Below are positions 24,126 through 31,556 of a DNA stretch of 31,556 bases, in pieces. The notes under the pieces were generated by a model. The model was not told the DNA's origin, did no database searches, and saw only the letters and a list, made by a program, of their open reading frames with translations. The DNA is from a virus. Location of the stretch: positions 1-31,556 of the IMG/VR virus record IMGVR_UViG_3300011113_000401; one strand, 5' to 3'. The position numbers and the translations under genes are program-made. The first letter of the stretch is position 1. The number at the start of each line of letters is the position of its first letter.

Positions 24126-24698
24126 TCAGATTTCAGCAGAGGATTCATCCTCAAACACGTCATCTGCACTGATACCGCCTCCACCGAACGGCTCTCCATC
24201 GCGGAGAAACTGAACGGCATCAAGACCTGCAAAGAGTCCGTTGCCCCCTTTGTCTTTGTCTTTGACGGCGTAGAGTGTCACAACAGCGTTCACGTAGCAG
24301 CCATTGTAGGGCTTCCCGTCTTCGGCGCTGAGAGGCGTGCGGTCTGCATCTACAATCGGAAATTTCTTTCCATTTGTCGCTGATACGACTTTCATGCCTT
24401 CATAGCCGTCATAAGGCTCTCCTGTTTTCTCACTGATCTTGTCATCACCATCAGCGATGCAGCAACGCTTTGGGTCGCGATAATCCATAGGCTTGCCGAA
24501 TTTTTCGACTTCGACCGCTTTACGTGCTTCAGCAAGGGCTTTTAGGGCGTTCTTGCCGTCCACGGTAGAAGGATCAATGAGGAAACTCGCCCTATACTTT
24601 TCTGGGCCGTTGGCAATGCTAGCCGTTGGCTTGAAAAGAGAGCTGAAGCTCAAACGGACATTGCGAAGTTTGACTTGGCCGGGTTTTAACTGACTCAT
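24126..24698 (-). CDS. DUF2815 single-stranded DNA-binding protein
   Basis: This 190-residue protein begins with GQVKLRNVRLSFSSLFKPT and continues with KYRASFLIDP, GYEGMKVVSA and GCYVNAVVTLYA. It ends in an acidic tail (DDVFEDESSAEI). This is the DUF2815 family, OB-fold ssDNA-binding proteins of phage replication cassettes whose acidic tail likely recruits partners. No Shine-Dalgarno sequence precedes the ATG; instead two copies of an 8-base repeat lie immediately upstream. It probably coats single strands for the family A polymerase and DUF2800 nuclease. Confidence 0.93.
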   Translation of the reverse strand: MSQLKPGQVKLRNVRLSFSSLFKPTASIANGPEKYRASFLIDPSTVDGKNALKALAEARKAVEVEKFGKPMDYRDPKRCCIADGDDKISEKTGEPYDGYEGMKVVSATNGKKFPIVDADRTPLSAEDGKPYNGCYVNAVVTLYAVKDKDKGGNGLFAGLDAVQFLRDGEPFGGGGISADDVFEDESSAEI

Positions 24699-24702
24699 AA
24701 CT

Positions 24703-24726
24703 ATTTGGATATTTGGATGTTTGGGT
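24703..24726. repeat. 8-bp tandem direct repeats before the DUF2815 start
   Basis: ATTTGGAT occurs twice head to tail at 24703-24710 and 24711-24718, followed by a degenerate GTTTGGGT at 24719-24726. The array lies 5 bases upstream of the DUF2815 start codon on the minus strand, where a ribosome-binding site would be expected. It may be an operator or protein-binding site. Confidence 0.55.
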
Positions 24727-24741
24727 GTTCTACTGTTTTGG

Positions 24742-24763
24742 TTGAAGGCAATTAAGCCTTCAA
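24742..24763. promoter_or_regulatory. 8-bp perfect inverted repeat
   Basis: TTGAAGGC and GCCTTCAA flank the six-base loop AATTAA in the 90-base gap between the unknown gene at 24789 and DUF2815. Neither side is followed by a T run, so a Rho-independent terminator is not supported. An operator or an mRNA processing hairpin is possible. The rest of the gap is AT-rich and shows no clear promoter. Confidence 0.5.
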
Positions 24764-24788
24764 AAGTTATATTCTGTTTGTGGAAAGG

Positions 24789-25400
24789 TCAACCTTTAGC
24801 TTTTTTATAAGGTTCTCCGATCCGACATTCAGCGGTGTAAAGGTGTTCCAACGACTCAAACCGTGGTAAAGATTCACACGGTTTTTGAAAAGCTTCGTCC
24901 ACACTAAGCACACGGTTGTTCGGCACTGCGGCGAACCAACCTCCTTCAACTTGTAGGACGTGCAGTTGCTTGTGCTGTTCAAAATCGTCGGCTAAGGCGT
25001 TGCCCATAAAGTCGATGCTAAATAGGTAACGTGCGGGTAGCCTCTCTGGGTATCCTTCTAGCTTTCTGACGTTCAGCAGTTGAGCATTACCTCGTTTCCA
25101 AAGAGCAAACTCATGGATTGTAAAGGTCGAAGAGAAGGTGTCCCATGGCTGTATCAGTTCGGTGTCTGGCAGCTTGCAGGGTTTCCAGCAAAGGGCTTGA
25201 ATGGGCAAGCAAAACATAGCCCCAGCAATCTCTGGTTCATCAAACCTTACCTGAAACTGTAGGCTTGCTGCTTCTTGGCATCTTATCCCCAGAAGGTGGG
25301 CTTTCAGGTATTGACCTTTCCCGTGTGTGTGGTTTTGTGTGAACTCGGCACGAACAAGGCAACGAACGAGGATGGGTGTATCGGCTAGAATGAAAGGCAT
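24789..25400 (-). CDS. Replication-cassette protein of unknown function
   Basis: A 203-residue protein starts with MPFILADTPILVRCLVRAEF. It has an alternating beta pattern with AMFCLPIQALCWKPC, then a PWDTFSSTFTIHEFALW segment and LPARYLFSIDF. This order of elements recalls a phage protein family of unknown function that accompanies replication genes, but I cannot name it. No nuclease, ATPase or metal motif was seen. It precedes the DUF2815 gene and follows the PP-loop gene on the same strand, so it probably belongs to the same transcript. Confidence 0.75.
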   Translation of the reverse strand: MPFILADTPILVRCLVRAEFTQNHTHGKGQYLKAHLLGIRCQEAASLQFQVRFDEPEIAGAMFCLPIQALCWKPCKLPDTELIQPWDTFSSTFTIHEFALWKRGNAQLLNVRKLEGYPERLPARYLFSIDFMGNALADDFEQHKQLHVLQVEGGWFAAVPNNRVLSVDEAFQKPCESLPRFESLEHLYTAECRIGEPYKKAKG

Positions 25401-25433
25401 AGTATTGAGCTTCTGAGTTCACAGGTGGTAAAG

Positions 25434-26369
25434 TTAAATCCATTCTCCTTCTTCTAATATAATTTTTTCATTTATCCTATCAGCCTCTTCAGTGCCTATC
25501 TCGCACGATTCGCCACAACCAGAGTTCAAATCCATGTCGTAGTCTTTTATTTGAAACCCATCTACAAACTCTTCAAAAGGTAACTGACTTTCTTGAAGTA
25601 GCTCTTTTGTGCTTTTGTGTTTTCGGAAAAATAGCCTGTGCCCATTAGGACTTCCTGTAGCAGGGCTTACTTTCAAAAGACTGTACGCTCTTTCCATGCG
25701 TGCAGGGAATTTGAAATACTCGGGGTTGTGTTTGGCTACTGTCAGAAGTTTACGCCACGATTTTTTCCAACACCAAACGCAGTTACCATAATGCTCTCCA
25801 GGTATTTCAAGGTCAAAACCCCATGAGCGTACTTCTTGAACAACTTTTTCTTTGGTATAGCCAAGGCGAACTAAAGGGTATGCGTATTTATTTTTGTCTG
25901 CGTTTACACTGCACCGATCTATCTCATCTGCGCGAATACCTATCGCTGTTTCGTAAGAATTTTTGTCCCACGCTTTTTGTTTTCTCAAAAAATGGTGTAT
26001 AGGGTCTTCTTTTAGCCTGCCGGTGCATTGCGGTGTAGCCATGTTGGGTATCCCGTATTTAGCTATGTATTCTCGAAAAGGGCGACCATCCCTAGAAGCA
26101 GAAACAAAATCTACCACTCTATGCTTTACGCCCTTTCCATGTGTCATATCCACTTCAGCCTCTACCCATACGACGTTAAGAGAAAACTCACGGTCACAAC
26201 GATCAACAAACTCCAAAGTTGCCTCATGTTCTTGTCCTGTGTTAGCGAATACAACGCATATTTCTTTACTATCCCGATAAAGTTCGACGAGAATTTTTGA
26301 CATGACGGCAGAGGTTCTTCCGCCTGAAAAGCTTATAGCAATACGGTCGCTTTTAATTAAATCGTTCAT
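25434..26369 (-). CDS. PP-loop PAPS-reductase-like enzyme
   Basis: I choose the ATG at 26369, which overlaps the DUF2800 stop as TAATG; a TTG nine bases earlier is an alternative. The 311-residue protein has the PP-loop SGGRTS at residues 15-20 after a beta strand, as in PAPS reductases and adenine nucleotide alpha hydrolases. It also has VFANTGQEHEATLEFV, PQCTGRLKEDPI, IGIRADEIDR and a CVWCWKKS pair near residue 200, with later CGESCEIG. These enzymes adenylate or reduce sulfur compounds, and phage members are often linked to nucleic-acid modification. The redox ECGLH motif of true assimilatory PAPS reductases is not seen. The substrate is unknown. Confidence 0.82.
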   Translation of the reverse strand: MNDLIKSDRIAISFSGGRTSAVMSKILVELYRDSKEICVVFANTGQEHEATLEFVDRCDREFSLNVVWVEAEVDMTHGKGVKHRVVDFVSASRDGRPFREYIAKYGIPNMATPQCTGRLKEDPIHHFLRKQKAWDKNSYETAIGIRADEIDRCSVNADKNKYAYPLVRLGYTKEKVVQEVRSWGFDLEIPGEHYGNCVWCWKKSWRKLLTVAKHNPEYFKFPARMERAYSLLKVSPATGSPNGHRLFFRKHKSTKELLQESQLPFEEFVDGFQIKDYDMDLNSGCGESCEIGTEEADRINEKIILEEGEWI

Positions 26370-27544
26370 TAAATCCAATCCTCCAGGGTTTCATCATCAA
26401 ACACATCAACAGGGTTTGTAATTTTATACTCGGGGCGAGGGTCGTCAATGCCTACCAAAATAGGTTTACCCTCCGGCTTAACGGTCATTTTAAGAAGAGC
26501 TGCCCACTGCTCTTTGCTGAAGTCGAACTCAAACTCTTCAGCTTGTTTAGGGGTAATAAGTTTCTCGGCGATAAAGTCCTCTCGTTTCAAGACTTTAGCC
26601 ATAGCTTCTTTGACAGACTGTTCATCCCTCCATTTGCGATGTCCTCCTTTGGATTGAACGATCTTCGTCCCTGGCAATGCTTTGCCGAAAGCCGCCATCT
26701 GCATGGCGTATTCTTCGACCTTATTCAGCCACTTACTGATCTCACCCGATCTGGCGATGATCTTAGCTAGGTGCTCTTCAGCTACAATCTCTGGTTTTTC
26801 TAGCACAGGCTCTTCGCCTTTAATTAAAGGTTCAAGGGGCGTGTCATCCAAAAGCCAAGAGGCCCTAGCGGTGCAAAAAGTGCTAGCAGGGCAGAACTGA
26901 CATGTTTTCTCTCCAGGGCTAAATTTACGTTTGGCCGACGGCGTTAGAATGTCTTTAGCTGGTCCTAACACCCGGTCGTCGGTAAACTGCACTAATTCAC
27001 CCCAAGTAAGGGACCAAGTGCTCCTACGTTCTCCTTGTCTGACGCGGGGCTGATCAATGTGCAGGTGAACCTGTGCATCGTCTTTTGGTATCTTGCCTAG
27101 TTGCTTGACGGCGCTGCGGGCGTAGATGGACATCTGTAGATTTTCAAAAGCTGACACCGACACGCCTTGCCCGTATTTGTAATCAACGATGTGGATCGTT
27201 TCGGCAATGCTGCACCAATCGACATACCCTGAACGCCCTGGCATGTAGAATAGGTCAACTTTCAACTCTGATTTCCAAGGTGTGCTAGCCGTGGCGCGAA
27301 GGCTGTGACAGTAGTCCACGAAAGCCGCCCCATGCTTCTGCATCGAAGCATCGGCATAGGGCGGCAGTTTTTCCCCTTTGAACAGACACTCAACAACCTT
27401 GTGCGCTTTAGTTCCTTCGACGCTGAACTCAGTGTCCTGCGGAGGAATGCGGTGGGCGTTTTGTAGGACGTAGTGTGGCTGCGCCGTGCATTCAGTCCAC
27501 GTATGGGCTGCACTGGCGTTAAGATTCAAACGGGGGGTTTTCAT
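26369..27544 (-). CDS. DUF2800 RecB-like PD-(D/E)XK nuclease
   Basis: A 391-residue protein. The N-terminal CTAQPHYVLQ and EGTKAH (residues 43-48) are followed by SELKVD near 92-97, GYVDW near 106-110 and the catalytic IHIVDYKYG near 118-125. This is a RecB-type PD-(D/E)XK fold. A CQFCPASTFC cluster (Cys 215, 218, 224) with Cys19 could hold an iron-sulfur cluster, as in AddB/Cas4-type nucleases. DUF2800 proteins are fixed partners of DUF2815 and family A polymerase in phages and probably act as exonucleases in recombination-dependent replication. No clear Shine-Dalgarno sequence precedes the ATG. Confidence 0.93.
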   Translation of the reverse strand: MKTPRLNLNASAAHTWTECTAQPHYVLQNAHRIPPQDTEFSVEGTKAHKVVECLFKGEKLPPYADASMQKHGAAFVDYCHSLRATASTPWKSELKVDLFYMPGRSGYVDWCSIAETIHIVDYKYGQGVSVSAFENLQMSIYARSAVKQLGKIPKDDAQVHLHIDQPRVRQGERRSTWSLTWGELVQFTDDRVLGPAKDILTPSAKRKFSPGEKTCQFCPASTFCTARASWLLDDTPLEPLIKGEEPVLEKPEIVAEEHLAKIIARSGEISKWLNKVEEYAMQMAAFGKALPGTKIVQSKGGHRKWRDEQSVKEAMAKVLKREDFIAEKLITPKQAEEFEFDFSKEQWAALLKMTVKPEGKPILVGIDDPRPEYKITNPVDVFDDETLEDWI

Positions 27545-27558
27545 GGAATCAAGGGGTA

Positions 27559-28293
27559 TTAGATTTCGCTTTCACGACGAGCGAGTTCTTCGGCCAGTTC
27601 GTCGATCTTCTCGTTGAACTGATACAGCATCGCTTGATCCGTCATTTTGGAGACTGGCTGTGTCCAGCCAAGGGTGTTGTTGCGGAAATCGACAAGCTTC
27701 GCCCGGATTTCAGAGCGGATAGGTGTGTCTCCGCCGAGAATCTGGCTGGCCTTGCTAGCTAGCTCTGCTCCCGTGAGTTCTGGAAACGCAGGAGCAGCAG
27801 GCTCAACTTCGACCACGGGCTCAGGGGTTTCGACAACGGGTTCTGGCGTGACCACGGCTTCCTCGGATGCAGCCTTCCGACCACGCTTTTTAGGAGCAGG
27901 CGTTGGGTTTGTGTCTTCAACGGTTGAAGAGGTAGCGGTTTCTGTGAGCTGCCCGACCCTCTCAGCAGCGGTTGTGGGTGACAGAACGGCTGTTAGCTTA
28001 TTGATAGCCTCAGCGAGTTGGGCAAACTCTGGGATGTTAATGACTACTTGCATGGTGTGTATCGTGTTTGTTTTTGGTTTTTCTGCCGGTTTAACCGGGA
28101 AATTCTGGTGCGGACAAGCCGCGTTGAAAGCGTCGAGAAAAGGCTGACCGTTGGTGGTGGCAATGTGCAAAAGGAAGTCCTCGCTGCCTGAGTGCTTTTG
28201 CCTATCAAAACCGTTAGTTATGTTGTGCCAATCCCAGCGATGCTGTGATAAGCACTTCTTGTAAAAGTCGATGGTGAACTCAGAAGGACTCAT
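27559..28293 (-). CDS. Unknown protein with AT-hook-like motif and Pro-rich linker
   Basis: I start at the ATG at 28293 (244 residues); a TTG at 28323 would add ten. Residues 1-75 are a compact mixed region (FTIDFYKKCLSQHRWDWHN). A helix-like segment follows (MQVVINIPEFAQLAEAINKL), itself beginning with an ATG at 28053, so a second internal start is conceivable. Then come KKRGRKAASEE, an AT-hook-like core, and a Pro/Val/Glu linker (TPEPVVETPEPVVEVEP). The C-terminal helices include RSEIRAKLVDFRNNTLG. No family recognised; a DNA-binding accessory factor between primase and DUF2800 is a reasonable guess. Confidence 0.7.
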   Translation of the reverse strand: MSPSEFTIDFYKKCLSQHRWDWHNITNGFDRQKHSGSEDFLLHIATTNGQPFLDAFNAACPHQNFPVKPAEKPKTNTIHTMQVVINIPEFAQLAEAINKLTAVLSPTTAAERVGQLTETATSSTVEDTNPTPAPKKRGRKAASEEAVVTPEPVVETPEPVVEVEPAAPAFPELTGAELASKASQILGGDTPIRSEIRAKLVDFRNNTLGWTQPVSKMTDQAMLYQFNEKIDELAEELARRESEI

Positions 28294-28329
28294 GTATTCA
28301 ATATCTGTTTTCAGAAACTTCAAGGGTTT

Positions 28330-30948
28330 TCAAACAAAACTTTCGGGTTTTTCTAATCTGTTCCGTGCGATGTTAAACAGATCGTTTGGAGATAGACCTT
28401 CAAACTTACCCGATTTAACCCAGATGTATTGAGGGACTCCTCCTATCTTAGGTCTCCCGTGAACTCTAACAAAGTTAGAATCGCGCAACATCCTTGTGAT
28501 GTATTGCATGGACTCTCTAACTCCTTCAGCTTCCAAAGCCTCCTTGAGGGTCGCTTGCGCGATCAGGTCTTCCGCTACCAAAGGATGTGAAGACTCGCGA
28601 ATCATGTCACGGATGGTCGCTGTAAGTTGGTCTGCACTGTCCTCGATCATCTCGCCCAGATATTTTGTGACTGGGGCACGTCCTTCAGGTTCAAAGTCGT
28701 CGCTAATTTCCCAGTCTTCAAAGAAGGCTCGAAAACCTCCTGGATACTCTGCAAGGCCGTTGAACAGCTCGTCAAAATAGTTTTCGCCAAGAGCTAAAAC
28801 CTGCTCGGGGGTCTGAAGGGGTGACTTGATGACAAAATAACGTCGGCTGCTATCTGTCAAAGCCAAGGCGTCGTGAAAGTTCGTGAACATGATGTAGTTC
28901 GTCACGTTTCGGACAGTCCTGGCGTCTCTGTTTCGCTGCGTGATCGTGATGCGGTCGTCTGTTATTGCTTCCTTCAAACGGTTCATCACATCATGGCGGT
29001 TGTGCCCATGGACGCGAACTTCTCCCACCACGATAGCCTGCGCTCCGTAGGCCCAGTCGTTCCACTGACTGCGTATGGCGTCGTTGTTAATGTGCTTTAC
29101 ATTATCCTCCCCGAGGATGTTGGCTAGGAGTTTAGCCAAGAAGGTCTTGCCGCAGCCTTCGGCTCCTTGAATGATGATCGACCAACGGATTTTATGCCCA
29201 GGAAATTGCACCATGTAGGCAATGAAGTCGATAAGGACTCGCCGATACTCATCCTCCTTGATTAGGTTAGCTAGGTGCTTATCAAGCAACGCTTTGGCTC
29301 TCATCTTTTGAGAACTGTCTGCTTTACAATAAGTCCTTCGGTAGGTGTTTACGCGCCTCCCTCCGTCAAGGTCTTCTGTGTATACGCTTTTCGGGTTAGC
29401 TGGATCGTAGTCGTAATCGTCGCATACCAAACACTGCACATCGTTAAGCAGGTATTTAGATGGGAAAACGGTAGGGTTCGTAAGTTCTCCCGGTGTGGCG
29501 TCTTTGCCTTTGATGATTAACTGCTCGGCTGTAGGCAGCAGGAATCGGCTATACGCATTGTCTAGCGCGGAAGGTGTAAGCTTCTGATGGCTGGTAGGTT
29601 TGAAGAATTTTTCATCGGAAGTGATGAAGGCCCATCCGCGCGCCCAAGCTGGAATCTCTTTTTCCGTCGAAGACTCCTTGGCCCTCTCCTTGCGGTCGCG
29701 AGCACGTTTGAGGTCTTTTTGAAGGGCTACAGAAGATACACTTTCCCCAAAGCTTGATTTCAGCTTATTTTTAATCAGGCTGAGAAGCATGTTCTCTTCG
29801 ACGGCTGTCAGCAGGGGCAACGTAGCTATTTTTTCCAAGGCTGTGCAAGACAGATCGTGAGTCGTTTTTGCCTTATCTTCGATCCATGCTTGCACGGTTT
29901 TGAAACACACCTCTTTGACGGGACCAGCATTCCAGCCTGCCTCAGAGGCTAACTTGATAACCGTGCGTATGGTGACGGGAACTTTACCTTTTGGTGACGG
30001 CTTAACCGCATTCCACTGACGAAGGGTGTCTTCAGGGCCGACGTATTTTTCTGGTGAAGCTCGGGCTGACCACTCATCAAACAGCGAATAAGCATCGTCA
30101 GCGAACTCGGTATGCCCAAACTGGTGTTTTAAGGCGCAAGCGACATCAAGCCATTGGTGGTAGGAACAATTAGGGTTGAGGGCTATGACGGCATCACGCA
30201 CCATGTTGAGTGTAACTCCGTCCAGCGGAGCCCTCAGAAACTCTAACCCGTCGTCTTCTCCAGCGCCGTGAAAGCCTTCGGTTGGTAAAAGGCCTTTTAC
30301 ACTAAGCTTCTGTGACTTTTCTATCGTCACTTCAGCAACGTCTGATGAATTGTAAGGCCTGCCTTTGAGGTGCGTGATGACTAAAGGGTGCTCGGTGTCA
30401 GGGTCTTGGTCCTCAAACACGCTGGGCAGGATCATGGGCTGATTCGGCACCAGTGACTCTTTTGTCACTTCTTTTACCCCTAGCAAAGCAGCTATGTGGC
30501 GCACCGCCTTGGAGTGATCAGCAAAAGGCAGTTCGTCAGCATCCACGACCACACGCAGTCTAGGAGCCTTCTTGGTCGAGGATGCCGTCGTGTAGGCGGC
30601 GAAGTTCCACGCACCGAGAACGCGCCTCATGTTCTCAGGCCTATTCACCAAAGGAGCAGCGTCCCCAGCGTCGTCGATGTCGAGGAAGATAAGGTTGCAT
30701 AAGCCCGTTGACTTATCGGCTGTCCGAGCGGTGTTGTCGATTCGGAACGTGCAAGCCGTTAAATACGGACTGTCTTTAGCGTTCAGCTTTTCTTGGCGAC
30801 TAGCCAAGAGCTGGTAAGCGTGTCGGGAAATAGATAAAGGAAACGCCGTCTCTAAATGCTTTTTAACTAGCTCTTCAAAAGAGCGGGCTGTCGAAGCTGT
30901 GACGATGTTGCTCTTTACCGATTTTCCGAAAAAGTATCGGGAAGGCAT
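28330..30948 (-). CDS. Primase-helicase (AEP-like, PriCT-2 and SF3/VapE-like helicase)
   Basis: An 872-residue protein. The N-terminus has FLDIDD at about 88-93 and PRLRVVVDADELPF, as in phage archaeo-eukaryotic primase-type domains. A PriCT-2 segment lies near 240-330 (YHQWLDVACALKHQFG, WSARASPEKY). The C-terminal helicase has Walker A GAEGCGKT near 594, Walker B-like AIVVGEV, then TITQRNRDART and TNYIMFTNFHDALALTDSSRR, the DUF5906/virulence-associated E type. It should unwind and prime DNA at the replication fork. The start lacks a clear Shine-Dalgarno sequence, and the gene lies just downstream of the HTH regulator. Confidence 0.93.
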   Translation of the reverse strand: MPSRYFFGKSVKSNIVTASTARSFEELVKKHLETAFPLSISRHAYQLLASRQEKLNAKDSPYLTACTFRIDNTARTADKSTGLCNLIFLDIDDAGDAAPLVNRPENMRRVLGAWNFAAYTTASSTKKAPRLRVVVDADELPFADHSKAVRHIAALLGVKEVTKESLVPNQPMILPSVFEDQDPDTEHPLVITHLKGRPYNSSDVAEVTIEKSQKLSVKGLLPTEGFHGAGEDDGLEFLRAPLDGVTLNMVRDAVIALNPNCSYHQWLDVACALKHQFGHTEFADDAYSLFDEWSARASPEKYVGPEDTLRQWNAVKPSPKGKVPVTIRTVIKLASEAGWNAGPVKEVCFKTVQAWIEDKAKTTHDLSCTALEKIATLPLLTAVEENMLLSLIKNKLKSSFGESVSSVALQKDLKRARDRKERAKESSTEKEIPAWARGWAFITSDEKFFKPTSHQKLTPSALDNAYSRFLLPTAEQLIIKGKDATPGELTNPTVFPSKYLLNDVQCLVCDDYDYDPANPKSVYTEDLDGGRRVNTYRRTYCKADSSQKMRAKALLDKHLANLIKEDEYRRVLIDFIAYMVQFPGHKIRWSIIIQGAEGCGKTFLAKLLANILGEDNVKHINNDAIRSQWNDWAYGAQAIVVGEVRVHGHNRHDVMNRLKEAITDDRITITQRNRDARTVRNVTNYIMFTNFHDALALTDSSRRYFVIKSPLQTPEQVLALGENYFDELFNGLAEYPGGFRAFFEDWEISDDFEPEGRAPVTKYLGEMIEDSADQLTATIRDMIRESSHPLVAEDLIAQATLKEALEAEGVRESMQYITRMLRDSNFVRVHGRPKIGGVPQYIWVKSGKFEGLSPNDLFNIARNRLEKPESFV

Positions 30949-30970
30949 GGGTGTGTATAAACAGAGGTAT

Positions 30971-31198
30971 TCATTTGCCCGAAAGGAGTTCGTAACACTC
31001 TAGCCCTAGAGCAGAGGCTAGAGCGGTTAAGGTGCTGACATTCGGAGACCGAAGACCCCGTTCGATCTCTGATACTGAACCGATGCCGATGTCAGCCTTG
31101 GTAGCTAGTTGCTCCAAAGTCATGGATTTCTCCTCTCGTAACCTACGGAGGCGATTCCCTAGCGCGATGCGCTGCCTAAAATTCGTTTTCTTGCCCAT
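30971..31198 (-). CDS. XRE-family helix-turn-helix regulator
   Basis: A 75-residue protein made almost entirely of a Cro/C1-type HTH: LRRLREEKSMTLEQLATKAD, IGIGSVSEIERG as the recognition region, then STLTALASALGLECYELL. GGAAA lies about 9 bases before the ATG. It has no effector or dimerisation domain beyond the HTH. Sitting at the head of the replication genes, it may regulate their promoter; whether as repressor or activator cannot be told. No divergent partner repressor or integrase is visible in the window. Confidence 0.92.
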   Translation of the reverse strand: MGKKTNFRQRIALGNRLRRLREEKSMTLEQLATKADIGIGSVSEIERGLRSPNVSTLTALASALGLECYELLSGK

Positions 31199-31211
31199 AT
31201 TGTGTTTCCAT

Positions 31212-31240
31212 ATTCTGAAAGAAGAAAGTTAAAGGGTCAA
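31212..31240 (-). promoter_or_regulatory. Possible sigma-70-like promoter for the HTH/replication genes
   Basis: On the minus strand TTGACC (31235-31240) is followed after 17 bases by CAGAAT (31212-31217), giving a fair -35 and a weak -10. It lies only about 14-19 bases before the HTH start codon, so the leader would be very short. It may be chance in this AT-rich gap. Confidence 0.25.
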
Positions 31241-31254
31241 ATAGATTCTAGGTT

Positions 31255-31556
31255 TTATACAAAACTCTCTTCTTCAACGGGTTCGGGGTCTCTAGTTTTA
31301 GACGAGGGGATTAAAGCAATGCAAACCGTCCGATACCCAACGCGGTCAATCAACGCGACTGAGAGACCTTGTTCTGTCAAGGCTTTGATAGATTCTGCTA
31401 CACGGTCTGGAGGCAGCACAACGGTTCTAAAAGGTTTATCTTTTTCAATGCCTAGCGTGGTGGCTAATACACGCATTTTCATGGCCTTAACAAGATGTTC
31501 TGCATCCTGCCCGTAGGTAACATATCCGTCCGAATCTGACAGGAGAGCTACATCCG
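31255..31556 (-). CDS. Partial protein resembling MutS domain I
   Basis: The frame is open to the window edge, so the N-terminus is missing; an ATG at 31482 is internal. About 100 residues are visible. The order DGYVTYGQDAEHL, a hydrophobic stretch, LPPDRVAESIKALTEQG and LSVALIDRVG resembles the MutS N-terminal (mismatch-recognition) domain, where FYELFxxDA is followed by a helix and VAICEQ. The Phe-x-Glu DNA contact would lie in the DGYVTYG region, where the exact residues differ. The protein ends with an acidic Pro/Glu tail (DPEPVEEESFV) and has no ATPase. Family assignment is tentative. Confidence 0.45.
   Translation of the reverse strand, partial: DVALLSDSDGYVTYGQDAEHLVKAMKMRVLATTLGIEKDKPFRTVVLPPDRVAESIKALTEQGLSVALIDRVGYRTVCIALIPSSKTRDPEPVEEESFV

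Noticed and set aside
24742-24763. Rho-independent terminator
   Set aside because: The stem is good but no T run follows on either strand.
31032-31232. Plus-strand small frame over the HTH gene
   Set aside because: It is antisense to a clear XRE domain and shows no ribosome-binding site or domain.

Overview
The window is one continuous piece of a tailed double-stranded DNA phage (Caudoviricetes). It could be a free phage or a prophage section. No integrase, host gene, portal, major capsid or lysis gene can be recognised in it, so lifestyle and host are not settled by the sequence. Genes are packed with many ATGA/TAATG/TGATG start-stop overlaps and fall into two convergent blocks. Shine-Dalgarno signals are mixed: strong before the genes at 998 and 21082, absent before several replication genes. 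The ASH/choice-of-anchor-D-like fragment at the left edge is a domain often seen in surface proteins of environmental bacteria. I do not assign a host from it.

Left block (1-13390, plus strand): late virion genes. It opens with the 3' part of a beta-sandwich surface protein. Two very small genes and three unassigned or probable structural proteins follow, including a candidate head-tail adaptor at 2542. Next come a charged coiled-coil protein and a 2649-residue multidomain 'polyvalent' protein (4854-12803). That protein has a Gly/Ala-rich N-terminus, repeat-bounded linkers, a duplicated helical domain, a long coiled coil and a conserved C-terminal domain, and is probably ejected with the DNA. 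A cysteine-rich zinc-binding-type protein ends the block.

Right block (31556-13357, minus strand): early/replication genes running into packaging and modification genes. In transcription order these are: a fragment resembling MutS domain I; an XRE regulator; a primase-helicase with AEP-like, PriCT-2 and SF3/VapE-like parts; a protein with an AT-hook-like motif; a DUF2800 RecB-like nuclease; a PP-loop PAPS-reductase-like enzyme; an unassigned conserved-looking protein; a DUF2815 ssDNA-binding protein; a small DUF6321-like protein; a tRNA-like gene with an insertion; family A DNA polymerase; a DUF3850 protein with a zinc-finger-like insert; a VRR-NUC nuclease; an SNF2 helicase; an HNH protein; a DUF5664 protein with an N-terminal repeat; and the large terminase. 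The block ends with a SAM methyltransferase, a GT-B glycosyltransferase-like protein, a GT-A-like protein fused to a histone-like basic tail, and a small unknown. Polymerase, DUF2815, DUF2800, VRR-NUC, SNF2 and the primase-helicase form a well-known phage replication cassette.

The observations most worth following are the glycosyltransferase-like protein with five perfect or near-perfect 10-residue repeats and a very basic AT-hook tail (13580-15037), and the 146-nt tRNA-like gene with an insertion and a nested helix (23618-23763). The repeat-delimited architecture of the 2649-residue protein and the MutS-I-like fragment at the right edge also deserve attention.
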